Of a DNA stretch of 64,000 bases, positions 43,084 to 53,195 are shown in pieces. The stretch is from Dyadobacter sp. CY312. GTDB taxonomy: Bacteria > Bacteroidota > Bacteroidia > Cytophagales > Spirosomataceae. Every line of letters begins with the position of its first letter. Position 1 is the stretch's first letter. The stretch lies in NCBI RefSeq assembly GCF_021390535.1, contig NZ_JAJUXG010000009.1, positions 186,001 to 250,000 on the forward strand, read 5' to 3'. The notes below the pieces were generated by a model. It did no database searches. It worked only from the letters and a program-made list of their open reading frames with translations, and was not told the DNA's origin. A program made the translations under genes and the position numbers.

Positions 43084-43707
43084 ATGGATTTTATAACCCT
43101 TGTTAGAAACCAGTTCCTGAAAGAACCCAGAGCTTACCATCCGCAACATCTGACTACTCCTGAAAAAATGATCGATATCGTTTCTGCCTGGAAAGGATTG
43201 GAATTGATTATTGACGATTTGATTAAACGATTTGGCCTCAGTCAGGATAGGTGTATAGAATTTGGCGTTGAATTTGGTTTTTCCAGTGTTGCGTTTTCCA
43301 ACTATTTTAAACAGGTAACAGGAATTGATACTTTTGAAGGTGATGAACATACGGACAACAAGGAAGCGCATTACGAAAAGACCAAAAAATCATTACTGGC
43401 TTATCCCAATATCGAACTTGTAAAGTCGGATTACAAAGACTGGATCATTAAGGATACGAGCAGGTATGATCTTGCGCATGTGGACATTGTACACAATTAC
43501 AAGGAGACTTTTGAATGCGGATTATGGGCTGCCAGGCATAGTGACTGCACGATTTTTCACGATACAGAAAGTTTCCCGGAAGTGAAACGTGCTGTAATTG
43601 ACATTGCTAAAAGAACCGGACAAAAGGCCTACAATTATCCGCATCACTTTGGATTAGGGATCTTGGTTGACCGGCACTCACTTAGAAAAAAACGAAGAAA
43701 CCAATGA
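43084..43707 (+). CDS. Class I SAM-dependent methyltransferase-like protein
   Basis: A 207-residue protein. RCIEFGVEFGFSSVAFSNYF is a glycine-poor variant of motif I of class I methyltransferases; GIDTFEGDEH gives the acidic residue after strand 2, VKSDYKDWI and YDLAHVDIVHNY the later strands. HDTESFPEVKRAVIDIA resembles the Methyltransf_24 end. Substrate is unknown. Its stop overlaps the ribokinase start (ATGA), so it is translationally coupled to nucleoside/ribose metabolism. An antisense frame at 42910-43371 is a shadow. Confidence 0.8.
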   Translation: MDFITLVRNQFLKEPRAYHPQHLTTPEKMIDIVSAWKGLELIIDDLIKRFGLSQDRCIEFGVEFGFSSVAFSNYFKQVTGIDTFEGDEHTDNKEAHYEKTKKSLLAYPNIELVKSDYKDWIIKDTSRYDLAHVDIVHNYKETFECGLWAARHSDCTIFHDTESFPEVKRAVIDIAKRTGQKAYNYPHHFGLGILVDRHSLRKKRRNQ

Positions 43708-44600
43708 CTAAAAAGGTACTTGTAATAGGTAGCTCAAACACCGATATGGTGGTTAAAACGGAGGAATTCCCAAAACCGGGACAAACCGTTTTAGGCGGTA
43801 CTTTCCTGATGAATCCGGGAGGAAAAGGAGCTAATCAGGCGGTGGCCGCGGCCAGATTAGGTGCAGATGTTCGCTTTGTAACCAAAACCGGAAAGGATAT
43901 TTTCGGTCAGCAAGCCCTGGAAGGATTCAAAAAAGAAGGGCTGGATATAAGTTTTGCCAGCGTTTCACAAGAATCAGCCTCGGGCGTAGCACTTATTACC
44001 GTTGCAGCATCAGGAGAAAACCAAATAGTGGTAGCTTCCGGTGCAAATATGGATTTGAAAGAATCAGATTTACCTGACGAAGTTTTTGACGGCGTTGATT
44101 ATGCGTTGATTCAACTGGAAATCCCGATGGAAACGGTCAGGTTTGTGATTGAAAAGTGTGATGCGTTGAATATAAAGCTAATATTAAACCCGGCTCCCGC
44201 TGCCAGCCTTGATGATGATTTGCTGAAAAAGATATACCTCATTACACCAAATGAAACGGAGACAGAAATCCTGACTGGCATTAAGCCGGATTCCCCTCAA
44301 AAGTTGCAGCAGGCGGGCGATAATCTGTTAAAAAAAGGAGTTCAGAATGTGCTGATAACTTTGGGAAAAGAAGGAGTGTTTTTTATGAATAGTGAAAACA
44401 ACGAAACGATACCAGCCGAAAAAGTTAAATCTGTGGACAGCACAGCTGCGGGCGATGTATTCAACGGTGCGTTGTTAACAGCCCTGGCAAGAGGCGAGGA
44501 TTTTGTCCCGGCATGCCAGTTTGCAAATAAAGCCGCGGCGATATCCGTAACCAGAATGGGCGCTCAAAGTTCAGCACCCTATTTACACGAACTAAACTGA
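43704..44600 (+). CDS. rbsK: Ribokinase (PfkB family)
   Basis: A 298-residue ribokinase. Signature one is NPGGKGANQAVAAARLG near residue 38; the catalytic block is DSTAAGDVFNGALLTAL near 248, with the Asp base in GD. PAAS and TPNETETEILTG also match. It phosphorylates ribose to ribose 5-phosphate with ATP in the cytoplasm. It overlaps the methyltransferase gene by 4 nt and is followed 23 nt later by a nucleoside hydrolase, which would supply free ribose; the pair makes a coherent nucleoside salvage route. Confidence 0.95.
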   Translation: MTKKVLVIGSSNTDMVVKTEEFPKPGQTVLGGTFLMNPGGKGANQAVAAARLGADVRFVTKTGKDIFGQQALEGFKKEGLDISFASVSQESASGVALITVAASGENQIVVASGANMDLKESDLPDEVFDGVDYALIQLEIPMETVRFVIEKCDALNIKLILNPAPAASLDDDLLKKIYLITPNETETEILTGIKPDSPQKLQQAGDNLLKKGVQNVLITLGKEGVFFMNSENNETIPAEKVKSVDSTAAGDVFNGALLTALARGEDFVPACQFANKAAAISVTRMGAQSSAPYLHELN

Positions 44601-44623
44601 TAGCATTTTACGCTACGAAACAT

Positions 44624-45559
44624 ATGAAAATCCCAATTATAATAGACTGCGACCCAGGTCACGACGACGCGCTGATGCTGATGCTGGCTTTTGGAAGCGG
44701 CAAATTTGACATCAAGGCAGTTACTACTTCTGCCGGAAATCAGACGCAGGAAAAGACGCTGAACAATGCTTTGAAAATTCTCACGCTAATCGGTGCCAAT
44801 GTTCCGGTATTCCGTGGAGCTGAGAAACCTTTGTTCAGAAACCTGATCATCGCCGATTATGTACATGGCGAAACCGGACTAGACGGCCCTGCCCTGCCCA
44901 AACCGGCATTTGAAGCTCAGGCCTTATCGGCTGTTGAAGGAATTGCTGCGATATTGAGATCCAGTGAAGAAAAAATCACTATCGTTCCAACCGGACCGCT
45001 GACCAACATTGCGACCTTCTTACTGGCTTATCCTCATTTGAAAGATAAAATTGAGCGTATATCACTCATGGGTGGTGGTATTTTCCGGGGAAATATGACG
45101 CCTCTTGCTGAGTTCAACATCTTTGCAGATCCGGAAGCAGCCCACCTTGTTTTCAAGAGCGGGATTCCCATCACGATGTGCGGCCTGGATGTAACACACA
45201 AAGCGCTGGTATTTCAAAAAGATATTGATCTGTTGCGCTCAATTGGAAATAATACCGGCAAGGCTGCGGCTGATCTGATGGATTTCTTCTCCATATTTTA
45301 CAGAACAAACCGCACCGAACTGGATGGAGGAGCCGCACTTCACGACCCTTGTGCCATTGCCTGGCTTATAGAACCAGAAATGTTTACAAGTAAACCTTGC
45401 TTCGTAGATGTGGAAATTAACGGCACGCTCACAACCGGAACAACCGTTGTTGATTTTTACGACGTAACGGGAAAGGAGCCGAATGTAGAGGTGGTTTATG
45501 ATATTGACAGGGAACGCTATATAAAAATGTTATACAACGCCATTTGCCAGTTGCCTTAA
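44624..45559 (+). CDS. Inosine-uridine-preferring nucleoside hydrolase
   Basis: A 311-residue nucleoside N-ribohydrolase. IIDCDPGHDDALMLMLAF contains the Ca2+-binding DxDxGxDD cluster; ALSAVEGIAAIL, IVPTGPLTNIA, MGGGIFRGNMTPLAEFNIFADPEAAH and LHDPCAIAWL are conserved active-site blocks, the last with the catalytic-site HD pair. It cleaves ribonucleosides to base and ribose. It is 23 nt downstream of ribokinase. Confidence 0.93.
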   Translation: MKIPIIIDCDPGHDDALMLMLAFGSGKFDIKAVTTSAGNQTQEKTLNNALKILTLIGANVPVFRGAEKPLFRNLIIADYVHGETGLDGPALPKPAFEAQALSAVEGIAAILRSSEEKITIVPTGPLTNIATFLLAYPHLKDKIERISLMGGGIFRGNMTPLAEFNIFADPEAAHLVFKSGIPITMCGLDVTHKALVFQKDIDLLRSIGNNTGKAAADLMDFFSIFYRTNRTELDGGAALHDPCAIAWLIEPEMFTSKPCFVDVEINGTLTTGTTVVDFYDVTGKEPNVEVVYDIDRERYIKMLYNAICQLP

Positions 45560-45591
45560 AAAGAACTATAAAACCCTCCAATCAACCCTAG

Positions 45592-46239
45592 ATGAAAGAA
45601 GATTTTAGCATTAACGACTTTACTGAACCTGACTTATTTACACTGATCTGGACAAAGCCAAGAAAAGTGTTTCGCTATTTGCTGGATTATGCTCCAAAAA
45701 AGCACGTTCACATCCTTTTGGTCCTTGCTGCCATCGGTAAAGCTTTTGAACGGTCGGAAGTGCGCAATGCGGGAGACAACGACTCACTGATAACTATACT
45801 AATCCTTGCGCCTCTTGTTGGAGGATTTTTTGGATATATGCTGTTGCGCTTTACCTCGCATTTGGTTCGCTGGATTGGGAATGAATGGCTTCATGGAAAA
45901 GCAAAAAGCGGAGAAATAACACTCGTTCTGGCTTGGTCCTCTGTTCCGTCTATTTTATCACTTGCATTTGTACTGATGAAAATAGTCATTTTGGGTCAAG
46001 ATGCATTTTCCAAAGAACTTAGTTTTGAACCAACTCAATTTACTGAAGTACTATTGACTACAATTTCCACTCTTGAAGTTATCCTTGGTATCTGGACAAT
46101 CTGTCTTTGGATAATTGGAATTTCCGAAGCTCAGAAATTCTCAGTTTGGAGAGCATTAGGGAACGTCGGCCTTGCATCATTGTTCATTACCTTACCGATT
46201 GTAATTCTGATCCTGTTAATTATTCCCTTTATCCGATAA
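45592..46239 (+). CDS. Yip1-family integral membrane protein
   Basis: A 215-residue protein with five or so membrane helices and a cytoplasmic N-terminus (FSINDFTEPDLFTLIWTKPRKVFRYLL). The block VRWIGNEWLHGKAKSGEITLVLAWSSVPSILSL matches Yip1/YIPF-like bacterial membrane proteins. The function is unknown. It starts 32 nt after the nucleoside hydrolase gene, so it may be the last gene of that operon. It converges with the efflux gene 29 nt away. Confidence 0.82.
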   Translation: MKEDFSINDFTEPDLFTLIWTKPRKVFRYLLDYAPKKHVHILLVLAAIGKAFERSEVRNAGDNDSLITILILAPLVGGFFGYMLLRFTSHLVRWIGNEWLHGKAKSGEITLVLAWSSVPSILSLAFVLMKIVILGQDAFSKELSFEPTQFTEVLLTTISTLEVILGIWTICLWIIGISEAQKFSVWRALGNVGLASLFITLPIVILILLIIPFIR

Positions 46240-46268
46240 GTTGACACATTATATTGATCGCCAATCAC

Positions 46269-47501
46269 TTACAGCAACACCGAAACTTTATCCTCTACGT
46301 TTTCGCTTGAAGCACGTTGGAGCACTGTTGTATTACCAAAATAGAGGATAACGAGCCCACCGATAGAACAGAACGCCATCATGCCTACCATGGGCATGGC
46401 GGTGTTATTGTGTAAAACACTCACGATTGCGGAGATAATCGCACCAGCTCCCATACGCCAGCTTCCCATCAACGCCGAAGCACTTCCGGTATGTTTTCTG
46501 AAAGGTGCCAGAGAAAGTGCCGATGTATTGGGACCCGTAAGACCTTGTCCTGTAAGAAAAACAAACATCATCGCAATTAAACCCAGCAAGCTATACCAGT
46601 TGTTGTAAACACCGACGATAAGCAGCAAACCAACAATGCTTTGATAAATGAGTGTCACCTGGATGATCTCCTGACTTTTGAATTTTTTCAGAAGAAAGTG
46701 ATTCAATTGGGTTGAACCGATCATGGCAAATGCCAGCAAGCCAAATATCCAGCCATACTGCTGCTCTGTCACTTTATAAAGGTTCATGAAAACATCAGCA
46801 GAACCAGAAATGTAGGCAAACGGAGCGGCAGTTGCCAATCCACCTGCAAGGGTATATATCAAAAATTGCGGCTGACTGATTACGGTATAGTAGCTTCCCA
46901 GAACAGATTTCGGTTTAAGAGATACAGACCTGTCCGGCATTTGACCTGTTGGCAGGAAAAAGTAGATTCCGGCTATCATCACTGCAACAATACCTGCTAA
47001 AATGATGAACAACCAGTGCCAGCTAAAACCAACTGTTACATATCCGCCAACAGTCGGGGCAATCATCGGAGAAACGGCAATAACCAGCGTGATGAGGGAG
47101 AAAACCTCCGCTCTTTTATCGGAAGGAAATATATCACTTACCAATGCCTGAGATGCTACCAAACCTACACAACCACCCATCGCCTGAAAAAAACGCATCA
47201 TAATGAGCGAATCTACCGAAGAGGTAAGCGCACATCCAATACTTGCAATAACATAAAGTACCAAACCTGCATAGAGCGGTTTTTTCCTGCCGAATCGATC
47301 CAGAAGCGGACCGTATAAAATCTGTCCCAAACAAATTCCTATCAGATAACTCGTCAGAGATAACTGTACCTTATCAATTGTCGTATTCAAATCCCTGGCA
47401 ATGGTCGGAAAACCAGGCAGATACATATCAATTGAAAAAGGGCTGATTGTTGCCAATGAACCCAGGATTAGAATTATGAAGGAATATCGTTTGCGACTCA
47501 T
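46269..47501 (-). CDS. Multidrug efflux MFS transporter, Bcr/CflA type
   Basis: A 410-residue protein with 12 membrane segments. The start SFIILILGSLATISPFSIDMYLPGFPTIARDL is the Bcr/CflA hallmark, and GPLLDRFGRKKPLYAGL is motif A of the major facilitator superfamily. AMGGCVGLVASQALVSD also fits. It is a proton-driven drug or peptide exporter of the inner membrane. Substrates are not predictable. It is a single gene. Confidence 0.92.
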   Translation of the reverse strand: MSRKRYSFIILILGSLATISPFSIDMYLPGFPTIARDLNTTIDKVQLSLTSYLIGICLGQILYGPLLDRFGRKKPLYAGLVLYVIASIGCALTSSVDSLIMMRFFQAMGGCVGLVASQALVSDIFPSDKRAEVFSLITLVIAVSPMIAPTVGGYVTVGFSWHWLFIILAGIVAVMIAGIYFFLPTGQMPDRSVSLKPKSVLGSYYTVISQPQFLIYTLAGGLATAAPFAYISGSADVFMNLYKVTEQQYGWIFGLLAFAMIGSTQLNHFLLKKFKSQEIIQVTLIYQSIVGLLLIVGVYNNWYSLLGLIAMMFVFLTGQGLTGPNTSALSLAPFRKHTGSASALMGSWRMGAGAIISAIVSVLHNNTAMPMVGMMAFCSIGGLVILYFGNTTVLQRASSENVEDKVSVLL

Positions 47502-47661
47502 GAATTAAAATAGAACTTAATGTAGACTAAACGGCCATAATAATGGTTTAAGTTCCTGTTTTCTAATAAGTACAATAATTGAACAATATAATTATATCGC
47601 ACAACTTGTTACAACAACAAAGGTGCAATCACCAACAAAACATCACATAATTCTGACAATT

Positions 47662-47691
47662 TTTGTCCGCATAAAAATTTGGCTACATTTA
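47662..47691 (+). promoter_or_regulatory. Candidate promoter of the dienelactone hydrolase gene
   Basis: TTTG (47662-47665), an 18-nt spacer, then TACATTTA (47684-47691), which matches TANNTTTG at five of six fixed positions. The start codon is about 50 nt downstream. Confidence 0.4.
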
Positions 47692-47742
47692 TTCTTCCAA
47701 AGCAAAATTTTCCCACTGTAAAACTTCAAATCAAACAATTTT

Positions 47743-48597
47743 ATGAAATCAATGTTCATGCTGGTTACGTTTTTTCTGTTGAATTTTTACGTTCCTGAAA
47801 AAAATGATAATACCACCTCGATTCCAATTTGTCATACACCCGTTACAGCCAATGCCATGTCTGCCCTGGCCGGTGATCCGGCATTTCAGATGTTGCATGA
47901 GGTTCCTTTACCTTTTCATTATCAGGGAGAAGGAGAAACTGTGAGTTTCGAAACGCCAGACGGGCAAAAAGCTTCGGGATTCTTTTTGAAGTCACCAAAA
48001 AAGTCCAACAAGTGGCTTTTGGTGTACCAGGAATGGTGGGGTTTGAATGATCACATCAAACAGGAGTCTGCCAAATTGCACAAAGACCTTGGCGATGTGA
48101 ATGTACTGGCGGTAGATATGTATGATGGGAAAGTAGGTACCACACGTGAAGAGGCCGGTAAACTGGTGCAATCTGCTTCTAAGGAACGTCTTGCCGCTAT
48201 TCAGAAGGGAGCGATTGGTTATGCAGGAAAAGATGCCAAAATTGCTTCTATCGGTTGGTGTTTTGGTGGAATGCTTTCTCTGCAAAGCGCAATCCTGGAA
48301 CAGGATAAATCGGTTGGATGTGTGATGTATTACGGAAGTCCTGAAAAAGACGTTGAAAAATTAAAGACACTCAAAACGGATGTTCTGGGAATATTTGGAA
48401 GTCAGGATCAGGGCATATCGCCGGAGGTTGTGGCTCAGTTTGAGAAAGATATGAAGACCGCCGGAAAGAGTGTTACAATTAAAATGTACGATGCGGTTCA
48501 CGGATTTGCAAATCCAAGTAATCCGAAACACGATCCGGTTGCGACCGCAGATGCATACAAACTCTCACTCGACTATTTGAAAAAGAAATTCAACTAA
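47743..48597 (+). CDS. Dienelactone hydrolase family protein, exported
   Basis: A 284-residue alpha/beta hydrolase with a signal-like N-terminus (MLVTFFLLNFYVP). The dienelactone hydrolase set is complete: YQEWWGLNDHIK (Glu), GWCFGG with nucleophilic Cys near residue 173, GSQDQGISPE with Asp, and DAVHGFANPS with His. It is probably periplasmic; the substrate is a lactone or ester of unknown type. A strong terminator lies right after the stop codon. Confidence 0.9.
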   Translation: MKSMFMLVTFFLLNFYVPEKNDNTTSIPICHTPVTANAMSALAGDPAFQMLHEVPLPFHYQGEGETVSFETPDGQKASGFFLKSPKKSNKWLLVYQEWWGLNDHIKQESAKLHKDLGDVNVLAVDMYDGKVGTTREEAGKLVQSASKERLAAIQKGAIGYAGKDAKIASIGWCFGGMLSLQSAILEQDKSVGCVMYYGSPEKDVEKLKTLKTDVLGIFGSQDQGISPEVVAQFEKDMKTAGKSVTIKMYDAVHGFANPSNPKHDPVATADAYKLSLDYLKKKFN

Positions 48598-48598
48598 C

Positions 48599-48644
48599 AA
48601 AGATAGCCTGCACGAACAGATTCAGTTCATGCAGGCTATCTTTT
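48599..48644. terminator. Strong hairpin terminator between convergent genes
   Basis: AAAGATAGCCTGCA (48599-48612) pairs with TGCAGGCTATCTTT (48630-48643), 14 bp, with an extra GAAC/GTTC pairing inside the loop. T follows on the plus strand. It lies between the dienelactone hydrolase and pyrophosphatase genes and may act on both. Confidence 0.85.
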
Positions 48645-48658
48645 CTTATAATTGCCAA

Positions 48659-51286
48659 TTACTTTTTAGTAACCCGAATCGAAATTCTGCGGTTTTGTGC
48701 CCTACCTTCTTCAGTATCATTTGAAGCAACTGGATGCTCTTCTCCATATCCTTCCGATTCAAGTCTCGCTTTATCAATTCCAAGATCGGTCAGAGATTTT
48801 TTAACTGATGAAGCGCGGTCGGTCGAAAGTTTAAGATTGTTGACCGAATCGCCGGTATTGTCGGTATATCCTCCAAGTTTTACGTTGACTGATGGATAAG
48901 CCTTCAATATCTCCGCTACGTTTTCAAGTTGTTCCTGAGATTCAGGCTTTAACTTATCGCTGCCTGTTTCAAACAACAGACGGTCAAAATCAAACCAGGT
49001 TTCCTTGTCAGCGGTTTTGTCCGACTTAATAAAATCCAGAAGGGAAGATTCCACAGGATTACCAGAAGCTGCAATATTCAGTTTGGTTCCGTTCAGATCA
49101 AGTATTGCTGTTTCCACCATCGGTATATTGGCTTCAATGATCTCTTCAATCACCTGATCTCCTCCGTGGCTTGCGGTAGTAACGGCGATATGCGGAGCAA
49201 TAACCAGAGAAACGATAGACATTAATTTGATCAGAATGTTCATGGATGGTCCGGAAGTATCTTTAAATGGGTCTCCAACGGTATCACCAGTTACAGCTGC
49301 CTTATGCGGTTCCGACTTTTTATAGTAAGTCACACCATTGATCACAGCACCTTTCTCAAAAGATTTTTTCGCATTATCCCAGGCTCCACCTGCATTGTTT
49401 TGGAAAATACCCATCAAAACACCAGAAACCGTAACGCCTGCCAACGTTCCACCCAATACCTCAGGCCCAAAAAGGAACCCAACTACAACCGGAACTAAAA
49501 GCGCAATTAAACCTGGGGCAACCATTTCACGAATTGATGCTTCGGTAGAAATCGCTACACATTTGTCATATTCCGGTTTGGCGGTTCCTTCCATAATGCC
49601 CGGAATTTCACGGAACTGACGACGAACTTCTTCTACCATTTTCATAGCTGCACGCCCCACTGCCGCAATGGCCAGAGATGAGAAAATGAACGGTATCATT
49701 GCTCCAACAAAAAGACCTGCAAGCACATTAGCCTTGTAAATGTCGATGGAATTAATACCTGCAACACCACAAAAAGCGGCGAAAAGTGCAAGCGATGTAA
49801 GCGCTGCAGAAGCAATTGCAAAACCTTTTCCGGATGCAGCTGTGGTGTTTCCTACCGCATCCAGAACATCTGTACGGCCCCGTACCTCTTCCGGTAAATG
49901 CGCCATTTCGGCTATACCTCCTGCATTATCTGCGATTGGACCGAAAGCGTCGATGGCAAGTTGCATGGCCGTTGTAGCCATCATTCCGGCAGCGGCAATG
50001 GCCACACCGTATAAACCCGCGAATTCGTAACTGATAAAAATACCTGCTGCAAGAACCAGCGTAGGAATTACGGTTGATTCCATTCCGACCGATAACCCGC
50101 CGATGATGTTGGTCGCATGTCCTGTGGACGACTGATTTACAATGGATTGAACCGGACGCTTACCCATTGCTGTGTAATATTCTGTTACAACAGACATGAT
50201 GGCTCCAACAATTGAACCAAGCAAAATTGCCCAGAAAACATCCATTGAAGTAAACGAAACACCTCTTATTGTGAGATTTCCTTCGGGCAACATCCACAAT
50301 GTTAATGGATAACTTGCGATCAGAACCAATATTATAGAGCCCCAGTTTCCGCGGTTAAGTGCTCCCTGCACATCACCCTGATCGTTGCTCACGCGAACCA
50401 GCAGCATACTTACGATGGAGGCGATCAGACCAACTCCTGCGATAACCATCGGCAATAAAATAGGCGAAATACCACCGAAGTTATCAACGCCTTCCGCAAC
50501 GATCTCACGACCTAAAACCATGGTTGCCAGAATAGTGGCTACATAAGAACCAAACAAATCCGCTCCCATACCTGCAACGTCACCAACATTATCACCTACG
50601 TTATCAGCAATGGTGGCAGGGTTACGTGGATCATCCTCCGGAATACCGGCTTCAACTTTACCTACCAAGTCTGCACCAACGTCCGCTGCTTTTGTATAAA
50701 TTCCTCCGCCTACACGTGCGAAAAGTGCAATGGACTCAGCTCCAAGGGAAAAGCCTGCTAAAACTTCCAGCACTTTCTCCATGCCTAAACCATTCACATC
50801 GGTACTATCACCAACAAAAAAGGAATAAAGAATAATAAAAAGTCCCCCCAAACCGATTACTGCCAAACTCGCAACACCGATTCCCATTACAGAACCACCT
50901 GTAAACGAGACTTCCAAAGCCTTTGTAAGACTTGTACGTGCTGCCTGTGTGGTACGTACGTTGGATTTCGTAGCGATGTTCATACCGATGTAACCGGCAA
51001 ATGCAGAAATGAATGCACCGGCAATAAATGAGGCGCCGATGAATACACTGGAATTTTCGACCAGTGTACCAGAATAACCTAATAAAATACTGACGATAAT
51101 ACCGAATACGATGAGAACCCGCCATTCGGCTTTGAGGAAGGCCAATGCACCGTCGGCAATGGCATCTGCAATTTCTTTCATCTCGGGAGTTCCGCTGTCC
51201 TGCCGGACAACCCACCCTCTTTTAAAAAACATAACCAGCAAGCCAATGATGCCCAACGCCGGAACTAAATAGGTAATGTTACTCAT
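48659..51286 (-). CDS. hppA: Membrane-bound ion-pumping pyrophosphatase with C-terminal OmpA-like domain
   Basis: An 875-residue protein. Residues 1 to about 735 are a complete membrane pyrophosphatase with about 16 helices: [20 protein letters not shown] (substrate loop), [32 protein letters not shown] and [11 protein letters not shown]. The Ala in GNTTAA, not Lys, suggests the K+-dependent subtype. Na+ versus H+ pumping is not decidable by eye. About 110 extra residues form an OmpA-like domain: [33 protein letters not shown] and [11 protein letters not shown], with the peptidoglycan-binding Asp and Arg kept. Usual pyrophosphatases lack this. The C-terminus of the family faces the periplasm, so cell-wall binding is possible. 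Confidence 0.95.
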   Translation of the reverse strand: MSNITYLVPALGIIGLLVMFFKRGWVVRQDSGTPEMKEIADAIADGALAFLKAEWRVLIVFGIIVSILLGYSGTLVENSSVFIGASFIAGAFISAFAGYIGMNIATKSNVRTTQAARTSLTKALEVSFTGGSVMGIGVASLAVIGLGGLFIILYSFFVGDSTDVNGLGMEKVLEVLAGFSLGAESIALFARVGGGIYTKAADVGADLVGKVEAGIPEDDPRNPATIADNVGDNVGDVAGMGADLFGSYVATILATMVLGREIVAEGVDNFGGISPILLPMVIAGVGLIASIVSMLLVRVSNDQGDVQGALNRGNWGSIILVLIASYPLTLWMLPEGNLTIRGVSFTSMDVFWAILLGSIVGAIMSVVTEYYTAMGKRPVQSIVNQSSTGHATNIIGGLSVGMESTVIPTLVLAAGIFISYEFAGLYGVAIAAAGMMATTAMQLAIDAFGPIADNAGGIAEMAHLPEEVRGRTDVLDAVGNTTAASGKGFAIASAALTSLALFAAFCGVAGINSIDIYKANVLAGLFVGAMIPFIFSSLAIAAVGRAAMKMVEEVRRQFREIPGIMEGTAKPEYDKCVAISTEASIREMVAPGLIALLVPVVVGFLFGPEVLGGTLAGVTVSGVLMGIFQNNAGGAWDNAKKSFEKGAVINGVTYYKKSEPHKAAVTGDTVGDPFKDTSGPSMNILIKLMSIVSLVIAPHIAVTTASHGGDQVIEEIIEANIPMVETAILDLNGTKLNIAASGNPVESSLLDFIKSDKTADKETWFDFDRLLFETGSDKLKPESQEQLENVAEILKAYPSVNVKLGGYTDNTGDSVNNLKLSTDRASSVKKSLTDLGIDKARLESEGYGEEHPVASNDTEEGRAQNRRISIRVTKK

Positions 51287-51569
51287 GCGCGATACAGAAA
51301 TTAGTTTAAGGTTTAAATTCCCGTAAATATAGAAAATGGCACCTCATAACAAAATCACAAATCACCTATTTTAGACTAATTTTTATGTTTTTTGTAAAAA
51401 TTTCAGGAAAAATCAGACTACTATACCCCAGAATTTAATATAAGTCACTGATTTATAACTTAATTAATCAATTCGACATAGAAGTTCTACTTCCAAGTCG
51501 TCAATGCGACAACTTTTCGGCGTTCAGGCAATCTGGATTCAAAAAAACGGCGGAATTTAAAAAGTGCAG

Positions 51570-52733
51570 TTAAGCTTTATTACTTCGAAAAACTTTTAAA
51601 AGAAGGAGTGACACAGCAAACCCAACTAATCCCACAGAAACAGCCAGCAACGTTCCGCCTAGGAAATACTGGACAAAATTAACGTGTATTGATTCAAGAG
51701 AAATATCATCAATTGTCTTGAGCTGAGCACCATTTTGATAGAATATCCCCCCAAACTGATAACTCCCAAAAATGATGAGAGGGATCATGGGAGGAATACT
51801 GATATTGGCGGCTGTTAAAAACAACACTTTATTCATCCTGAAATAAATAGAAAGCGGAATTCCAATCAGCAATTGAAATCCCCAAATGGGCACAATTCCC
51901 ATAAAAAAACCAAAGCCAATGGAAGCTGCTTTGCTAATGTTGCTTTCTTCCGGTTTTAGTGCTTCTTCCTTAATCAATCGCCACAATCCTTTTTTTTTGA
52001 TATACAAAAACAACCTTTTCGGCAGGTACCAAAGCAGCGTAAGTGTAACCAGCCAGGTGTTGAGAATACTGATTCTTGTAAAATCCCGGAAGGGCCTGAA
52101 GTGCGTTACCCGTTCATTTTTATCATAAATTACCCGAATGTTAATTGGAATAATCCTGACATCCTTCCAGGCCAGTTTTACTATAACTTCGATTTCTGTT
52201 TCAAACTTCGATGTAAAAAGTCTTGTCCGCTTAAGTGGTTCTAGCGGGTAAAGACGGAAACCGGTTTGGGTATCTGGTAAGGTCAGTCCTGTTTCAAACC
52301 AAAACCAGAAATTAGAAAATTTATTACCAAATGAGCTCTTACCCGGCACTCCCTCCTGCTCCATGTTACGAGAACCCATCAGAAGCGCTCCCGGATTTGC
52401 AGTAGCCGCAGCGACAAATAACGGAATATCATCTGGCAAATGCTGTCCGTCTGAATCAATTGAGATGGCATTTTCATAACCCAGCCGGATAGCTTCCATA
52501 AATCCCCGCCGCAGAGAATATCCTTTGCCGCTGTTAATGTCATTGTGAAGCACCCTGATCTGCTCACCAAAACCGCTTAGGACTTTCACTGTATCATCTG
52601 TTGCCCCATCATTTATGACAATCACGTCCACTCCATCCGTATATTGCAACACCCCTTCAATAACCCGTCGTAATGTCTTCTGGTTATTGTAAGTTGGAAT
52701 AAGCACGCAACAGTGAATATCTTTCAGGGACAT
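51570..52733 (-). CDS. GT2 glycosyltransferase fused to DUF2062
   Basis: About 387 residues, starting at ATG 52733. Residues 5-230 are a GT2 domain: CCVLIPTYNNQKTLRRVIEGVL, VIVINDGATDDT and ISIDSDGQHLP with DxD. The C-terminal 130 residues have membrane helices and the DUF2062 signature ISKAASIGFGFFMGIVPIWGFQLLIGIPL. This fusion recurs in aryl-polyene/flexirubin clusters and probably attaches a sugar or lipid group to the pigment. It is the last gene of the leftward cluster, separated from the dehydratase gene by 60 nt. Confidence 0.9.
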   Translation of the reverse strand: MSLKDIHCCVLIPTYNNQKTLRRVIEGVLQYTDGVDVIVINDGATDDTVKVLSGFGEQIRVLHNDINSGKGYSLRRGFMEAIRLGYENAISIDSDGQHLPDDIPLFVAAATANPGALLMGSRNMEQEGVPGKSSFGNKFSNFWFWFETGLTLPDTQTGFRLYPLEPLKRTRLFTSKFETEIEVIVKLAWKDVRIIPINIRVIYDKNERVTHFRPFRDFTRISILNTWLVTLTLLWYLPKRLFLYIKKKGLWRLIKEEALKPEESNISKAASIGFGFFMGIVPIWGFQLLIGIPLSIYFRMNKVLFLTAANISIPPMIPLIIFGSYQFGGIFYQNGAQLKTIDDISLESIHVNFVQYFLGGTLLAVSVGLVGFAVSLLLLKVFRSNKA

Positions 52734-52793
52734 GAGCAAATGGAATTGACTTTTTAGGGAGATAAGGAGAAAATGCCAGGTTAAAGACGAGCC

Positions 52794-53150
52794 TTATGCG
52801 TAAACAACCTGTGCTTTAAAATAGAATGTTCCGTTGTAACTGCCGGAAGTGGTTACCTCAATGGATTCACCTTCTTCAAATTTGATTGAAATTTGAATAT
52901 CTGGCGTTTCCAATGGATTAATGACCTGAAGAAATTTACAGGTTCGCATACCCTTCATGATCAGTTTTCTCCCCAAATGGTTTTCCAGTAATTCCTTCAC
53001 AATTTGTAACTGAACCACGCCAGGTGTTACCGGAGAGCCTGGAAAATGACCTTCATAGATTTGATGATCGGCATTGAGACGGATTTCAGCAAGTATGATA
53101 CCTTCCTCCACCGTCTGATTCGTTATCGAAAAAAGGTCGTTCAAAAACAC
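52794..53150 (-). CDS. Hotdog 3-hydroxyacyl-ACP dehydratase-like protein
   Basis: A 118-residue FabZ-like hotdog protein: IRLNADHQIYEGHFPGSPVTPGVVQLQIVKELL. The catalytic His in HFPG is present, but the Glu of the usual PGVLxxE block is Gln (PGVVQLQ). The frame has no ATG near its start; GTG 53150 is the first usable codon after an in-frame stop, with TTG at 53144 as alternative. In aryl-polyene clusters two unlike dehydratase subunits pair; the second candidate is at 59308. Confidence 0.85.
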   Translation of the reverse strand: MFLNDLFSITNQTVEEGIILAEIRLNADHQIYEGHFPGSPVTPGVVQLQIVKELLENHLGRKLIMKGMRTCKFLQVINPLETPDIQISIKFEEGESIEVTTSGSYNGTFYFKAQVVYA

Positions 53151-53195
53151 AGGTTTGTATTAAAGTAGTTTAATGAAATATTAAAGTCTTTTAAA

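Noticed and set aside
42910..43371. Leftward 153-residue open frame overlapping the methyltransferase gene
   Set aside because: It is antisense to a protein with recognisable methyltransferase motifs and has no domain of its own.
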